Under the pieces are notes generated by a model. The model saw nothing but the letters and a program-made list of their open reading frames with translations, was not told the DNA's origin and ran no database searches. A stretch of 6,428 bases of DNA from JACRDV01 sp024860865 [NCBI: Methanobacteriota archaeon]. Lineage in GTDB: Archaea; JACRDV01. Made by a program: the position numbers and the translations under genes. The stretch is from NCBI GenBank assembly GCA_024860865.1, contig JACRDV010000122.1, positions 1-6,428 of the forward strand. Reading direction: 5' to 3'. Positions 5,309 through 6,428 of the stretch are shown piece by piece. Each line of letters starts with the position of its first letter. Position 1 is the stretch's first letter.

Positions 5309-6106
5309 TTGAAGTTGATTACATTATTGACTGACTTTGGAACGAAAGATGCATACGTTGCTGAAATGAAAGGGGTAATTCTTTCTATTAATCCTTCAGT
5401 TCAAATTATAGATATAACTCACGATATTCAAAAATTTAATATATTACAAGGAGCTCACGCTCTTGCTTCAGCCGCCCAATATTTTCCGAAAGATACAATC
5501 CACGTTGCAGTTGTTGACCCAGGAGTTGGAACAAAAAGACGGCCAATAATTGTTCAAACTAAACATTGCTATCTAATAGGTCCAGACAATGGCTTACTCT
5601 ATTATGTTGCCGAAAAGTTTGGAGTTATAAAGTCTGTTGAAATTACCAATAAAAAATACATGTTAAATGCAGTTTCATCAACGTTCCATGGGCGCGATAT
5701 CTTTTCTCCTGCTGCAGCATGGCTTGCAAAAGGGATCTCACTAAAAGAGTTTGGACCTGAAATTTCGGATATAGTAAAATTAGAAATACCAATGCCTCAA
5801 ATAACGAATAACAAAATAATTGGAGAAGTTTTGCATACAGATGAATTTGGTAACATTACAACTAACATTCCAAGTGAAGTTCTTAATAAATTAGAAATAA
5901 AATTTGGAGATAAAATTAACCTTAAGTTTGGAAAAAATACCCTGAGTATACCGTTTTTAAGGACATATGGTGAGATCGCAGTTGGAAAAATGCTTGCTTT
6001 AATTGGAAGCGAAAATTTGTTAGAAATAGCTATAAATCAAGGAAATGCAGCACAGTTCTTAAGCATGCAAATTGGAACACGAATTGAAATAATCAAGGGA
6101 GTATAA
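5309..6106 (+). CDS. S-adenosylmethionine hydrolase (SAM hydroxide adenosyltransferase, DUF62)
   Basis: A 265-residue member of the fluorinase-like SAM hydroxide adenosyltransferase family, which uses water to split SAM into adenosine and methionine. The N-terminal domain starts with ITLLTDFGTKDAYVAEMKG (4-22). The family's Asp-Arg-His set is present as Asp70 and Arg77 (VVDPGVGTKRRP) and His127 (STFHGRDIFSPAAAWLA). GPDNGLLYYV (91-100) is the SAM-site loop. The C-terminal beta-barrel domain carries DEFGNITTNIP (178-188), FLRTYGE (216-222) and LLEIAINQGNAAQFL (237-251). Length is typical. Translation starts at TTG, since MKLITLLTDFG matches the usual N-terminus. It sits 10 bp after the CBS gene and directly abuts nadM. 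In bacteria relatives make halogenated metabolites, but without the fluorinase-specific insert expected for halogenases the hydrolase reading is favoured. The physiological purpose of destroying SAM in archaea is unclear. Confidence 0.93.
   Translation: MKLITLLTDFGTKDAYVAEMKGVILSINPSVQIIDITHDIQKFNILQGAHALASAAQYFPKDTIHVAVVDPGVGTKRRPIIVQTKHCYLIGPDNGLLYYVAEKFGVIKSVEITNKKYMLNAVSSTFHGRDIFSPAAAWLAKGISLKEFGPEISDIVKLEIPMPQITNNKIIGEVLHTDEFGNITTNIPSEVLNKLEIKFGDKINLKFGKNTLSIPFLRTYGEIAVGKMLALIGSENLLEIAINQGNAAQFLSMQIGTRIEIIKGV

Positions 6107-6428
<322 letters not shown>

Overview
The window is AT-rich archaeal chromosomal DNA. The archaeal evidence is the end of a small elongation-factor-like protein of a type common in archaea, an archaeal-type NadM, a short-form ThiC, a VapBC pair of archaeal style, TATA-like boxes 24-27 nt before start codons (leaderless transcription), and a mix of Shine-Dalgarno-led genes with GTG or TTG starts. 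The gene set would fit a TACK-lineage archaeon such as Bathyarchaeia, but that placement is inference.

Left part (1-2539): the 3' end of an EF-Tu domain-2-like protein on the + strand converges with a 426-residue unrecognised protein on the - strand. That protein is divergently transcribed from a SplB-like radical SAM protein (1631-2539). The 122 bp between the two starts carry a candidate TATA box for each gene.

Middle part (2540-3582): a compact accessory block. It holds a possible 33-residue single-pass membrane peptide (- strand), a start-less + strand reading frame that reads as the helix-turn-helix of a Bat/HTH_10-type regulator (probably a relic), and a VapBC toxin-antitoxin operon (- strand). 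Upstream of vapB is a strong TATA box followed by three copies of CATGTATTTRA spaced exactly 17 bp apart, which look like an autoregulatory operator.

Right part (3583-6428): thiC (thiamine pyrimidine synthesis, - strand) is divergent from a tight + strand operon of a two-CBS-domain protein, an S-adenosylmethionine hydrolase (hydroxide adenosyltransferase) and nadM (NAD synthesis, cut by the window edge). Gaps within this operon are 10 and 0 bp. ThiC and the SplB-like protein use SAM as a radical source, the hydrolase splits SAM to adenosine and methionine, CBS domains usually bind adenosyl ligands, and NadM uses ATP. The right-hand genes therefore share an adenosyl/cofactor theme, though only the + strand trio is likely to be one transcript. 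No rRNA, tRNA, IS element or CRISPR array was seen.
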